From positions 6,512,105-6,576,104 of the forward strand of contig NZ_KB900609.1 in assembly GCF_000379105.1 (NCBI RefSeq): a DNA stretch of 64,000 nucleotides. Direction: 5' to 3'. Source of the DNA: Methylobacterium sp. WSM2598. GTDB lineage: Bacteria; Pseudomonadota; Alphaproteobacteria; Rhizobiales; Beijerinckiaceae. The notes under the pieces were generated by a model. It searched no databases and was not told the DNA's origin. It saw only the letters and a program-made list of their open reading frames with translations. Each line of letters begins with the position of its first letter. The first letter of the stretch is position 1. The position numbers and the translations under genes were made by a program. Below are positions 49,254 through 56,994 of the stretch, one piece after another.

Positions 49254-49913
49254 CTACACCCCCGCTCGCCCCTCCAGCACCGTGCCGAGCTCCGCGTAGG
49301 AGGTCACCACCTCCTGGGCGCCGGCGGCGGTGAGGGCCTCCGGGGTGTGGTAGCCCCAGGCGACGCCGATCGGGACCACCTTGGCGCCGCGGGCCATCAG
49401 CATGTCGTAGGTCGTGTCGCCGATCATCAGCGTGTCGGCGGCGGAGAGGCCCACCTCGCCCATCGCCTGTTCCAGCATCGCCGGGTGGGGCTTCGAGGGC
49501 GCGTCGTCGGCGGTCTGCACGGTCGCGAACCAGCCCTCCCAGCCATAGGCCCGGATCAGGTGGTCGACGCCGCGGCGGGACTTGCCGGTGGCGATGCCGA
49601 GCTGCACCTCGGGCTGCCGGTGGAGCCGGGCCAGCAGCTCCGCCGCCCCCGGGAAGAGCGGCTCGCGCAGGGCAGCCTCGGCGCGAAGCCGGTGGAAGGC
49701 CTCCTTGTAATGGGCGGCGAGCGCCGTCACGGGCCCGTCCGCCCCGACCAGGGCCGTGAAGGCCTGGGGCAGCGAGAGCCCGACCACCGAGAGCGCCCGC
49801 GCGCGGCTCGGCGCCGGCAGCCCGACCGCCGCGAAGGCCGCCTCCTGCGCCGCCACGATCAGGTGCTGGCTGTCGACGAGGGTGCCGTCGACGTCGAAGA
49901 CGATGAGGATCAC
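49254..49913 (-). CDS. HAD-superfamily hydrolase (phosphoglycolate phosphatase-like)
   Basis: 219 aa. Motif I is FDVDGTLVDS (nucleophile Asp), motif II region LGIATGKSRRG, motif III Lys in DDAPSKPHPAMLEQA, and motif IV MIGDTTYDMLMARGA. The helical cap between motifs I and II fits subfamily IA (Gph-like). The substrate is unknown. It is upstream of and co-directional with the ATP12 gene, the same neighbourhood being common in Rhizobiales (often next to an RluC-type gene, as here). Confidence 0.9.
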   Translation of the reverse strand: MILIVFDVDGTLVDSQHLIVAAQEAAFAAVGLPAPSRARALSVVGLSLPQAFTALVGADGPVTALAAHYKEAFHRLRAEAALREPLFPGAAELLARLHRQPEVQLGIATGKSRRGVDHLIRAYGWEGWFATVQTADDAPSKPHPAMLEQAMGEVGLSAADTLMIGDTTYDMLMARGAKVVPIGVAWGYHTPEALTAAGAQEVVTSYAELGTVLEGRAGV

Positions 49914-49943
49914 GCGCAGCCGCCGTCCGTTCCGCCGCCGCCG

Positions 49944-50513
49944 TCAGGACCGCGGGCGCCCCTCCGCGCCGCGGGGCGGCGTGCCCGGCTGGATCCGCTC
50001 ATAACCCAGGCGGCAGCGGATCAGGAAGCGGCGGCGTGCCCCACCCCGCAGGTTGCGCCGCAGCGCGGCCCGATTGCAGGCCGCGTAGGAGATCCGCCGC
50101 TTGAGGCGCTGGCCCGCGGCGGGCCGCCCCCCCTCCGCCCGCGCGCCCGCCTGCGCCGGGGCACCCGGGGCCGCCTGCGGCGGCAGAGGATGGGGTGGGG
50201 CCGCCTGCGGCGGCGGGGACTGGGGGGGGGCCGCCTGCTGCGGCAGGGACTGGGGTGGGGCCGCCTGCGGCGGCAGGGGATGGGGTGGGGCCGTCTGCGG
50301 CGGCAGGGGATGGGGTGGGGCCGCCTGCGGCGGCCCGGGCTGGGGCGGGGCCGTCTGCGGGCTGGTCGCCTGCGTGGTCTCGGGCCGGGCCGCCGGGGCC
50401 GGCGGCTGCTGCGCCCGGGAGACAGCCGGTGCCAGCGCGGCTGCGGCGAGGAGGCCGAGAAGGCCGAGCGCGGCAGGTCTCATCGGGGCAGGTCTCATCG
50501 GGCGAGGTCGCAT
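49944..50513 (-). CDS. Secreted Pro/Ala-rich repeat protein with PsiF-like end
   Basis: 189 aa. Signal peptide PAALGLLGLLAAAALAPAVSRAQ, then a low-complexity central region built of PPQAAPP-HPLPPQ-type decapeptides (about 50-115) encoded by a 30-bp tandem repeat. The C-terminal part ISYAACNRAALRRNLRGGAR followed by RRFLIRCRLG resembles a PsiF-repeat unit (Cys-N...G-AR..F...C). The gene is real by start, signal and composition of the ends; the middle may vary between strains. Confidence 0.65.
   Translation of the reverse strand: MRPRPMRPAPMRPAALGLLGLLAAAALAPAVSRAQQPPAPAARPETTQATSPQTAPPQPGPPQAAPPHPLPPQTAPPHPLPPQAAPPQSLPQQAAPPQSPPPQAAPPHPLPPQAAPGAPAQAGARAEGGRPAAGQRLKRRISYAACNRAALRRNLRGGARRRFLIRCRLGYERIQPGTPPRGAEGRPRS
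50171..50350. repeat. 30-bp tandem repeat in the Pro-rich gene
   Basis: Six consecutive 30-bp units beginning CCGCCTGCGG at 50171, 50201, 50231, 50261, 50291 and 50321, with a partial seventh from 50351. Each encodes ten residues on the minus strand (variants of PPHPLPPQAA). G-rich runs up to nine long separate the conserved parts. Confidence 0.92.
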
Positions 50514-50666
50514 GGGCGTCGGGCTCTCTCGCGAGGGGGGAAGATCTGGCCGCCCGACGGCGCCAGCGGCAAGAATAAGGCGCCGGGCGGTCCTGCCAAG
50601 ACCCGTCCGACGGCCCGTCCGACGGCCCGTCCGATCGGGCGGCAGCCGGGCCGCGCCCGGGGCCGA

Positions 50667-52076
50667 TCAGCCCTCGGGCGCCTCCACGATCGGGTCGTAG
50701 CGGCCCGCGTCGAAGCCGAGCAGGTTCCAGCTCTGGGCCATGTGCGGCGGCAGCGGCGCGGTGACGTCGACCGGCTTGTTGGTGCGGGGATGCGGGATGA
50801 CGATGCGGCGCGCCAGCAGGTGCAGGCGGTTCTGCAGGCCCCCGGGCAATTCCCAATTCTCGATGTCGAAGTATTTCGGGTCGCCGACCAGCGGGTGGCC
50901 GATATGGGCGGCGTGGGCCCGCAGCTGGTGGGTGCGCCCGGTCACCGGCTTCAGCGACAGCCAGGAGAGCTTCTGCCCGGCCTGGTCGACCACCGCGTAA
51001 TAGGTCAGCGCGTGGCTCGCCCCCTCGTCCCCGTGCTGGGCGACGCGCATGCGCGCATCGGCCTCGCCGACCTCCTCCTTGGCGAGGTAGGTCGAGACGC
51101 GGCCCTGGCGGACCTTCGGCACGCCCGCGGCGAGCGCCCAGTAGATCTTGCGCGCCGCACGCGACCGGAAGGTTTTGGCGAGCGTCGCGGCGGCGAGCCG
51201 GGTCTTGGCGATGACGAGGCAGCCGGCCGTGTCCTTGTCGAGGCGGTGGACGAGGCGCGGCTTCTGCCCGTCCGGCGCGCGCAGGGCCTCCAGCAAGCCG
51301 TCCACGTGGCGCTTGGTGCCCGAGCCGCCCTGCACCGCGAGGCCGTAGGGCTTGTTGAGCACCATCATGTCCTGGTCCTCGTAGAGCACCAGGGAGCGCA
51401 GATAGGCGAGGTCGCTCTCGGCCCGGGCCGGGCTCGGGCCGGGCTTGGCCGCGTCGAGCTTGAGCGGCGGCACCCGCACGCTCGCCCCCGGCTCGACCCG
51501 GTCGGCGGCCTTCGCGCGCTTGCCGTTGACCCGCAATTCGCCCTTGCGCACGAGGCTCTGGATGCGGGTGAAGGGCAGCTGCGGGAAGCGCACCGACAGG
51601 AAGCGGTCGATGCGCATCCCGGCCTCGTCGGGTGTCACCTCCAGGGTCTGCACGCCGGTGGCGAGGGCGGCGGCGGTCGCCTCGCGGGTCTCCCGGCGGG
51701 TCGGGGCGGGGGCGGCGGCCCGCGGCGGCCGGGCCGGCGGCGCGGCCGCGCGGGGAGCCCGGGGCGGGCGCGGGGGCTTGGTCGCCGAAGTCTTGGCCGC
51801 CGAAGTCTTGGCCGCCGAAGTCTTGGCCGCCGGAGACTTGGCCGCCGGAGACTTGGCCGCCGGAGACTTGGCCGCCGGAGACTTGGCCGCCGGGATCGCC
51901 TCGCCCTGGTCCCAGGGGGCGGCATCGCCGAGGTCTCGGCCGCCGGCGGCGCGTTCGGCGGCGTCGCGGGCGGTGTTGCGCGGCCCGGTGCGCGCCCGCG
52001 CGGGCGGGCGCCCGGGCTTCGGGCGCCCGGCATCGGCGCGCGCGCGTCCGCCGCGGGAAGGGGGTTTTCCGGTCAT
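50667..52076 (-). CDS. RluC/RluD-family pseudouridine synthase with long basic N-terminus
   Basis: 469 aa, about 150 longer than usual. The N-terminal 140 residues are basic and disordered (Arg/Pro/Ala-rich), containing eight PAAKS/SAAKT pentapeptides like those in histone H1-like bacterial proteins. An S4 domain follows (MRIDRFLSVRFPQLPFTRIQ), then the catalytic domain with the Asp loop PRLVHRLDKDTAGCLV and GRTHQLRAHAAHIGHPLVGD. It modifies uridines in 23S rRNA (RluC-type: 955/2504/2580). The unusual extension could strengthen RNA binding. Confidence 0.93.
   Translation of the reverse strand: MTGKPPSRGGRARADAGRPKPGRPPARARTGPRNTARDAAERAAGGRDLGDAAPWDQGEAIPAAKSPAAKSPAAKSPAAKSPAAKTSAAKTSAAKTSATKPPRPPRAPRAAAPPARPPRAAAPAPTRRETREATAAALATGVQTLEVTPDEAGMRIDRFLSVRFPQLPFTRIQSLVRKGELRVNGKRAKAADRVEPGASVRVPPLKLDAAKPGPSPARAESDLAYLRSLVLYEDQDMMVLNKPYGLAVQGGSGTKRHVDGLLEALRAPDGQKPRLVHRLDKDTAGCLVIAKTRLAAATLAKTFRSRAARKIYWALAAGVPKVRQGRVSTYLAKEEVGEADARMRVAQHGDEGASHALTYYAVVDQAGQKLSWLSLKPVTGRTHQLRAHAAHIGHPLVGDPKYFDIENWELPGGLQNRLHLLARRIVIPHPRTNKPVDVTAPLPPHMAQSWNLLGFDAGRYDPIVEAPEG
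51777..51896. repeat. 15-bp tandem repeat inside the rluC-type gene
   Basis: Eight 15-bp units from 51777 to 51896. The first three are of type CTTGGCCGCCGAAGT, the next four CTTGGCCGCCGGAGA and the last a variant. They encode SAAKT then PAAKS on the minus strand and keep frame. This is a second, unrelated 15-bp array in a window that also has one in lemA. Confidence 0.93.
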
Positions 52077-52120
52077 GCGGGGCTCCTAGCACCCGGTCCG
52101 GGCCCCGGCAAACCCGGCCT

Positions 52121-52257
52121 CTCATCCGCCATCCGGTTGATGGCTTCGCCATCTCCGATTTCGGCCATGCGGATGGCGGCTTCGCTCAGGCGCCGCGCAC
52201 AGGCGCCGCGCAGGCTGGTGATCCGGGACCCGCTTCGATCAAGCCGATCCCGGATCA
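52121..52257 (-). repeat. Bipartite dispersed repeat, copy C
   Basis: Read on the minus strand it begins TGATCCGGGATCGGCT, the TGA being the stop codon of the parA-like gene, with an imperfect mirror (AGCGGGTCCCGGATCA) completing the variable hairpin. The conserved module follows: GCGCGGCGCCTGAGCGAAGC, CCATCCGCATGGCCGAAATC, GGAGATGGCGAAGCCATCAA and CCGGATGGCGGAT. It ends near the rluC-type gene start. Confidence 0.9.
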
Positions 52258-53079
52258 GGCGCAGGGCGTGCGCACAAACCCTTCGAGCCGGGGCGGATAG
52301 ACGGGCATCGGCGGCCGCGCCTCGACCCCGAAGCGGCGCACCACGTCGGCGGCGAGGCCGCGGAAATCGTCCACCGCCCGGGCGCGGTCGCGGTGGCGCC
52401 GCAGGGGCCGGCGGCGGGCGAAGGCCTCGCTCACCGCCACGTCCACCCGCACCCCGCGGATCATCTGGCCGGGGCCGAAATCCGTGCGCAGCCGGCCCAG
52501 CACCTCCTTCTCGACGTTGGAGCGCAGGTCGATGCGCATCGGCGCGATGGCGAAGCCGAGTTCCGCGGCGCCGAATTGCAGCATCATCCGGTGATAGGAG
52601 CGGGCGAATTGCCGGACGCCCTCCAGGCCGAGGGGATCGAGGGTGGTGGGGATGACGACGCCGTCGCTCGCCATCAGGGCGCAGACGGTGAGCGCCGCGG
52701 CGGCGGGCGGCACGTCGATCAGCATGAGGTCGTAATCGGCCCGCAGCGGCCACAGGGCGTCGTCCAGGCAGCGGATGCCCTGGGCGGTGATCTGCCCGTC
52801 GAAGCCGCGGTCGGCCGGCAGGAGGTCGACCTCGTCCTCCTCGCTGCGCAGGACCGCCTCCCGGAGGTCCACCCGCCGGCCGAGGAGCGGCGCGTGGCTG
52901 TTCCCGCGGCCGAGCCGGGCCGCGAGCCCGAAGCCGAACCCGGCATGTCCCTGAGGATCGAGGTCGATCACCAGCACGCGGAACCCCTCGGCCGCGAGAT
53001 CCGCCGCGAGATTCACCGCAACGGTCGACTTCCCGGTCCCGCCCTTGCAATTGGCGATCGAGAGAACGCGAGCGCTCAT
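52255..53079 (-). CDS. ParA-family ATPase without a linked ParB
   Basis: 274 aa. Deviant Walker A CKGGTGKSTVAVNLA with the signature lysine, Walker A' region VLVIDLDPQGHAGFGFG, and Walker B YDLMLIDVPPAAA. No HTH extension, so it is the short Soj-like type. No parB or parS-like site adjoins it, so it is more likely a cargo-positioning (for example chemoreceptor, carboxysome or polar-protein type) or plasmid-derived ATPase than the chromosome segregation ParA. Its TGA stop is contributed by repeat copy C. Confidence 0.9.
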   Translation of the reverse strand: MSARVLSIANCKGGTGKSTVAVNLAADLAAEGFRVLVIDLDPQGHAGFGFGLAARLGRGNSHAPLLGRRVDLREAVLRSEEDEVDLLPADRGFDGQITAQGIRCLDDALWPLRADYDLMLIDVPPAAAALTVCALMASDGVVIPTTLDPLGLEGVRQFARSYHRMMLQFGAAELGFAIAPMRIDLRSNVEKEVLGRLRTDFGPGQMIRGVRVDVAVSEAFARRRPLRRHRDRARAVDDFRGLAADVVRRFGVEARPPMPVYPPRLEGFVRTPCA

Positions 53080-53217
53080 GTGGGGGCGGTCTCCCGAACG
53101 GCGCCGCCGGCCGTCTGTTGTCTGGTTCTGATCATCGTCCGCCCCAATCTGACGTTAGGGAGGGTGCCCGTCAACTTGGTAGGCGAGGATGGTTCACGAA
53201 ACCTTCACAGAGCGGCG

Positions 53218-54531
53218 CTACTCGCCCTGTTTCCGCCGACCGCGCTCCGCCTCCCACCATTGCAGCCGCTCGGCGATGCGCCGCTCGAAGCCGCGCTCGG
53301 TCGGGGCGTAGAAGTGCTGGCGGCCGAGGCGCTCGGGCCAGTAATCCTGCCCCGAGAAGGCGTCGGGCTCGTCGTGGTCGTAGCGGTAGCCCTCGCCGTA
53401 GCCGAGCCGGCGCATCAGCTTGGTGGGGGCGTTGAGGATGGTGCGCGGCGGCGGCAGGGAGCCGTGCTCCTTGGCCACCCGCGTGGCGGCCTTGTAGGCG
53501 GTGTAGACCGCGTTCGATTTCGGCGCGGTGGCGAGGTAGACGGTCGCCTGGGCGAGGGCCAGTTCCCCCTCGGGCGAGCCCAGAAAATCGAAGGCCTCCT
53601 TGGCGGCGTTCGCCACCGCGAGCGCCTGCGGGTCGGCGAGGCCCACATCCTCCACCGCCGCGCGCACCAGGCGGCGGGCGATGAACAGGCGGTCCTCGCC
53701 CGCGTCGAGCATGCGGCAGAGATAGTAGAGCGCCGCGTCCGGGTCCGAGCCGCGGATCGTCTTGTGCAGGGCGCTGATCAGGTTGTAGTGCCCCTCCTGG
53801 GCCTTGTCGTAGACGGGGGCACGGCGCTGGATCAGCGCCTGCAGCGCCTCGGGGGTGAGCACCTCGTCGCCGGCCGTCGAACGCCAGATCTCCTCGGCGA
53901 GGGTCAGCGCCGCGCGCCCGTCGCCGTCCGCCATCCGCAGCAGCACCGCGCGGGCCTCGGGATCGAGGGGCAGCGGCCGGCCCTCCGCCGCCTCGGCCCG
54001 GTCGAGCAGCTTGCCGATCGCCGCCTCGTCGAGGGCGCGGAAGACCAGAACCCGGGCCCGCGACAGGAGCGCGGCGTTGAGTTCGAAGGAGGGGTTCTCC
54101 GTCGTGGCGCCGACGAGCGTCACGGTCCCGTCCTCGGTCACCGGCAGGAAGGCGTCGAGCTGGGCGCGGTTGAAGCGGTGGATCTCGTCGACGAAGAGCA
54201 GCGTGCCCTGCCCGGCCGCCCGCCGGGCGCGCGCCGCCTCGAACACCTTGCGCAGCTCGGCGACGCCCGAGAAGATCGCCGAGATCTGCTCGAAATGCAG
54301 CGCCGTCTCGCGGGCGAGGAGCCGCGCCACCGTGGTCTTGCCGGTGCCGGGCGGTCCCCACAGGATCAGCGAGCCGAGGCTCCCGCCGCGCAGGAGGCGG
54401 GTGAGCGCGCCGCCCTCCCCGGTCAGGTGCTCCTGGCCCACCACCTCGGCGAGGCTGGTGGGGCGCAGGCGGTCGGCGAGCGGCCGGGGGGCGCCGGCGG
54501 CGAGCCCGGCGGCGGCGAAGAGGTCGGACAT
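53218..54531 (-). CDS. rarA: Replication-associated recombination protein A (RarA/MgsA)
   Basis: 437 aa AAA+ ATPase acting at stalled replication forks. From ATG 54531: PLADRLRPTSLAEVVGQEHL, Walker A ILWGPPGTGKTTVARLLA, Walker B TLLFVDEIHRFNRAQLDAFL, sensor 1 LVGATTENPSFELNAALLSR, and the RarA C-terminal tetramerisation region with KLMRRLGYGEGYRYDHDEPD. Upstream codons are open but lack similarity. It is separated from parA by 138 bp on the same strand. Confidence 0.95.
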   Translation of the reverse strand: MSDLFAAAGLAAGAPRPLADRLRPTSLAEVVGQEHLTGEGGALTRLLRGGSLGSLILWGPPGTGKTTVARLLARETALHFEQISAIFSGVAELRKVFEAARARRAAGQGTLLFVDEIHRFNRAQLDAFLPVTEDGTVTLVGATTENPSFELNAALLSRARVLVFRALDEAAIGKLLDRAEAAEGRPLPLDPEARAVLLRMADGDGRAALTLAEEIWRSTAGDEVLTPEALQALIQRRAPVYDKAQEGHYNLISALHKTIRGSDPDAALYYLCRMLDAGEDRLFIARRLVRAAVEDVGLADPQALAVANAAKEAFDFLGSPEGELALAQATVYLATAPKSNAVYTAYKAATRVAKEHGSLPPPRTILNAPTKLMRRLGYGEGYRYDHDEPDAFSGQDYWPERLGRQHFYAPTERGFERRIAERLQWWEAERGRRKQGE

Positions 54532-54754
54532 GCCCGCATCAAGACCGGCCGGACCCGCCGCCGCAAGGGCCGGGCGCCGCGAAGCGGTTGACGGGCGGCG
54601 CCAGGCGATCCGGCGGCACGGCGCGGCTCCCGGTCCGCCGATCCCGGGACGGCAGCGGCCGGAACCGCGGACTCGAAGCATCTCCGCCCGCCTGGAGCCC
54701 TCGGCAGCCATGTCTCCTCGGCAAGACCCCCGGTTTTCGGTCGCGACGACCCGC

Positions 54755-54769
54755 TTAAGCTTTTGTTAA
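54755..54769. promoter_or_regulatory. CtrA-like box TTAA-N7-TTAA
   Basis: TTAA at 54755-54758 and TTAA at 54766-54769 with exactly 7 bp between, followed by CC: a full match to the CtrA consensus. It lies 45 bp upstream of the DUF2934 gene and 224 bp upstream of rarA on the other strand. Such an AT-rich block is conspicuous in this DNA. Confidence 0.5.
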
Positions 54770-54813
54770 CCACCCCCACCCATCGTCGAACCAGATCAAT
54801 CCTGGAGTTGAGC

Positions 54814-55074
54814 ATGGATCACGTCGAAAACAGGATCCGCGAGCGGGCCTACGCGCTGTGGGAGCGCGACGGCCGCGCGATGGGCCGCGACGCGTATTAC
54901 TGGGACCTCGCCGAGCGGGAGCTGCGCGAGGCGGCCCCGGCGGCGCCGGCCCGCACGCCGCGGGCCAAGGCGGCCCCCAAGGTGCCCGGCAAGGCGCCGA
55001 GCAAGGCCGCGTCCGCCGTGAAGGCCGCCCCGCGCCGCCGCCGCGCCGCCGGGGAGAGCACCGTCGCGCCCTGA
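54814..55074 (+). CDS. DUF2934-domain basic protein
   Basis: 86 aa. The N-terminal DUF2934 motif is clear: RIRERAYALWERDGRAMGRD followed by AYYWDLAERELREA. The C-terminal half is a lysine/alanine/proline-rich tail (APKVPGKAPSKAASAVKA) ending in an Arg cluster, resembling a nucleic-acid-binding tail. ATG 54814 has GGAG upstream. These small proteins are common in Rhizobiales; function unknown. A CtrA-like box lies in the promoter region. Confidence 0.85.
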   Translation: MDHVENRIRERAYALWERDGRAMGRDAYYWDLAERELREAAPAAPARTPRAKAAPKVPGKAPSKAASAVKAAPRRRRAAGESTVAP

Positions 55075-55083
55075 GGCGGACCG

Positions 55084-55278
55084 GTCATCCGCTGTCCGGA
55101 CGATCAATTCCGGACAGCGTCTGACGAGCCCGCGCGGCGCTTGAGCGAAGCCGCCATCCGCATGGCCGAAATCGGAGATGGCGAAGCCATCAACCGGATG
55201 GCGTATGCCAAAAGCCCGCGCGGCGCGTGAGCGACGCCGACATCCGCATGGCGAAGCCATCAACCGGATGTCGGATCA
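55084..55278 (+). repeat. Bipartite dispersed repeat, copy D (double)
   Basis: A hairpin GCTGTCCGGA/TCCGGACAGC (55091-55100 and 55109-55118) is followed by two head-to-tail conserved modules: GCCCGCGCGGCGCTTGAGCG (about 55128), CATGGCCGAAATCGGAGATG and ATCAACCGGATGG, then GCCCGCGCGGCGCGTGAGCG (about 55214) and CATGGCGAAGCCATCAACCG. The far end (CGGATCA, 55272-55278) read on the minus strand is TGATCCG, and supplies the photolyase stop codon. Confidence 0.9.
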
Positions 55279-56673
55279 CGCCTCCGCGGCGCAGAGCGCC
55301 TCGACGCTGCGAAGGTAGCCCGCGGCGTCGAACTTCCTCAGCGTGTTGGGGCCGAGATAGCGCACGGTGCCGAAGATCGGGCGCCGGCCCCAGGGCGGGT
55401 CGTGCAGGCCGTAGATCCAGGCCACGTTGGTGAAGGAATTCGGGTCGCGCCCGTCCAGGAAGTAGCGGTTGTTGAGCCGCAGGGTGCGCCGGAACCCCTC
55501 CTCGGGCGAGGGGGACCATTCGAGGATCTTCTTGCCCCAGTACATGCGCAGGTGGTTGTGCATGTAGCCGGTCTCGCGCATCTCCCGCATCGCCGCGTTC
55601 CAGTGGCGGTCGTGGGTGCGGCCCTCCTCCAGCGCGGCCTCGTCGTAGAGCGGGTCGCGGCGGTCGCCCGCGTGCTCGGCCAGGGCCCTGCGCGCCCAGT
55701 CCGGCACGGCCGACTCGTAGCGGTCGTAGCCCGGCTGGTAGTGGACGTGGTTCATCGCCAGTTCGCGCCGGACGATCAGTTCCTCCAGGTAGGAGGCCTT
55801 GTCCTCCGGGCCGCCGGCCGCGGCCGCCCGCACCTTCAGGGCGATCGCCACCGGCGAGATCTGGCCGAAATGCAGGTAGGGGCTCATGTGCGAGGCCGCC
55901 CCCGCCTCGGGCCGGTTGCGGACCGTGCCGTACTGCGCGAAGGGCCCGGCGAGGTAGGCGTCGAGCCGGGCCATCGCCTCGTCCTCCCCGCCGCGGAAGC
56001 GCCGCACCGGGCGCACGGCGCGGTCGAGGGTCAGGGCGGCGAGCGCCGCCTCCGGGTCCGAGACGTCGAGGTCGCTCGCCAGGGCGAGCCCGTCCGCCGC
56101 GTGCGCCACCCTGCGGGCGCGCAGGGGCGCGAGGTAGGAGTCCCAGAGCCGCTGCAGCTTCGGGCGCAGGGTGCGGGCGGCGAATTCGTGCTTGTCCGAG
56201 GCGGTCTCGACCGGGACCACCACGTCGCCCTCGACCTGCACCACCGGGCAGGCGAGGCCCCGGGCGATCTCGGCGCTCCACGCCCTCTGCACCGTGAGGT
56301 AGCCGCGGTCGAGCACCGCCAGGGCCGCCTCGGCGCCCAGCGCCAGGGCCGCCGCCGCCGGGGTGGAGCGGCGCAGCACGAAGGCGATGCCGCGCCGCTC
56401 CAGCCCGGCCCTGGCGGCGGCGAGCCCCTGCAGCAGGAAGGCGTAGTGGCGGGCATTCGCCTCCGGGAAGGTCCGGCCGCCGTCGAGGAGGCCGAACCCC
56501 ACCACCACGGGCAGGCCGAGGCGGTTCGCCTCGTCGATCGCGTGTTCGAGGGCCGGGTTGTCGCGGCTGCGCATCGCCTGCTGCATCAGGTAGAGCACGT
56601 AGCGCCCCTGCCGCGGCGGCGCCTGGTTGAGCGCGCGGATCCGCGCCGCCTCGATCGGCCCCTCGCCCGCCAT
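55276..56673 (-). CDS. phr: Class II CPD photolyase
   Basis: 465 aa from ATG 56673 with GGAGGGG upstream. Light-driven, FADH-dependent repair of cyclobutane pyrimidine dimers. Class II hallmarks: MSPYLHFGQISPVAIALK, YLEELIVRRELAMNHVHYQP, RHWNAAMREMRETGYMHNH, RMYWGKKILEWSPSPEEGF and NNRYFLDGRDPNSFTNVAWI. An N-terminal antenna-binding Rossmann-like domain precedes (about 20-150). Useful for a leaf- or soil-surface methylotroph exposed to UV. The stop is provided by a dispersed repeat. Confidence 0.95.
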   Translation of the reverse strand: MAGEGPIEAARIRALNQAPPRQGRYVLYLMQQAMRSRDNPALEHAIDEANRLGLPVVVGFGLLDGGRTFPEANARHYAFLLQGLAAARAGLERRGIAFVLRRSTPAAAALALGAEAALAVLDRGYLTVQRAWSAEIARGLACPVVQVEGDVVVPVETASDKHEFAARTLRPKLQRLWDSYLAPLRARRVAHAADGLALASDLDVSDPEAALAALTLDRAVRPVRRFRGGEDEAMARLDAYLAGPFAQYGTVRNRPEAGAASHMSPYLHFGQISPVAIALKVRAAAAGGPEDKASYLEELIVRRELAMNHVHYQPGYDRYESAVPDWARRALAEHAGDRRDPLYDEAALEEGRTHDRHWNAAMREMRETGYMHNHLRMYWGKKILEWSPSPEEGFRRTLRLNNRYFLDGRDPNSFTNVAWIYGLHDPPWGRRPIFGTVRYLGPNTLRKFDAAGYLRSVEALCAAEA

Positions 56674-56777
56674 GTCGTCCCCTCCCCGATTCCCGGCGCC
56701 AACCTGGAGCGGCCGGCCCGTTCGGGCCAGTGCCCGCCCCTGCGACAAAAATCGGCAACGTTGCCAATAATGCCGGC

Positions 56778-56805
56778 TTGCCTTCGCGGCGGCGCATCCT
56801 ATCTT
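56778..56805 (+). promoter_or_regulatory. Candidate sigma-70 promoter for the small RNA
   Basis: TTGCCT (56778-56783) and TATCTT (56800-56805) with a 16-bp spacer. This would start transcription near 56812, immediately before the first hairpin of the small RNA. Both hexamers depart from consensus but fit alphaproteobacterial housekeeping promoters. Confidence 0.45.
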
Positions 56806-56811
56806 GTTGCA

Positions 56812-56901
56812 GTGCGGGATCGCGATGGCGTCGCGGTCCCGCTGCCCTCCTTGGGCGTTTCCTCCCTAGACTTGGGCCGCACCTCGTGTGCGGCCTTTTT
56901 T
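56812..56901 (+). ncRNA. Candidate small RNA, AbcR/suhB-like
   Basis: An approximately 90-nt unit in a gene-free stretch. Hairpin 1 is a long stem (GCGGGA 56814-56819 with TCCCGC 56837-56842, extended by CGCGA/TCGCG, loop TGGCG). A single-stranded C/U-rich linker follows with two anti-Shine-Dalgarno-like motifs (CCCTCCTTGGG and TTTCCTCCCTAGACTTG). It ends in a rho-independent terminator (GGCCGCAC 56875-56882 with GTGCGGCC 56888-56895, then six T). The linker-plus-terminator layout resembles the alphaproteobacterial suhB/AbcR family (from memory). Such RNAs repress transporter mRNAs through Hfq. Confidence 0.65.
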
Positions 56902-56994
56902 CTGCGCCGTGCGACCCGCCGGGGCGCGGCCGCGTTGCCGCCCTGCCCTGGCCCGCCGCATGCATCGCCGGCGCCGGACACGGACGGAGGCGAG

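Noticed and set aside
50171..50350. Regular 30-bp repeats as a possible CRISPR array
   Set aside because: Units are contiguous without unique spacers and encode an in-frame Pro-rich peptide; no cas genes nearby.
49347..52655. 1102-codon plus-strand frame over the HAD, Pro-rich, RluC-type and ParA genes
   Set aside because: Spans four real genes in antisense and includes their tandem repeats; no start or domain support.
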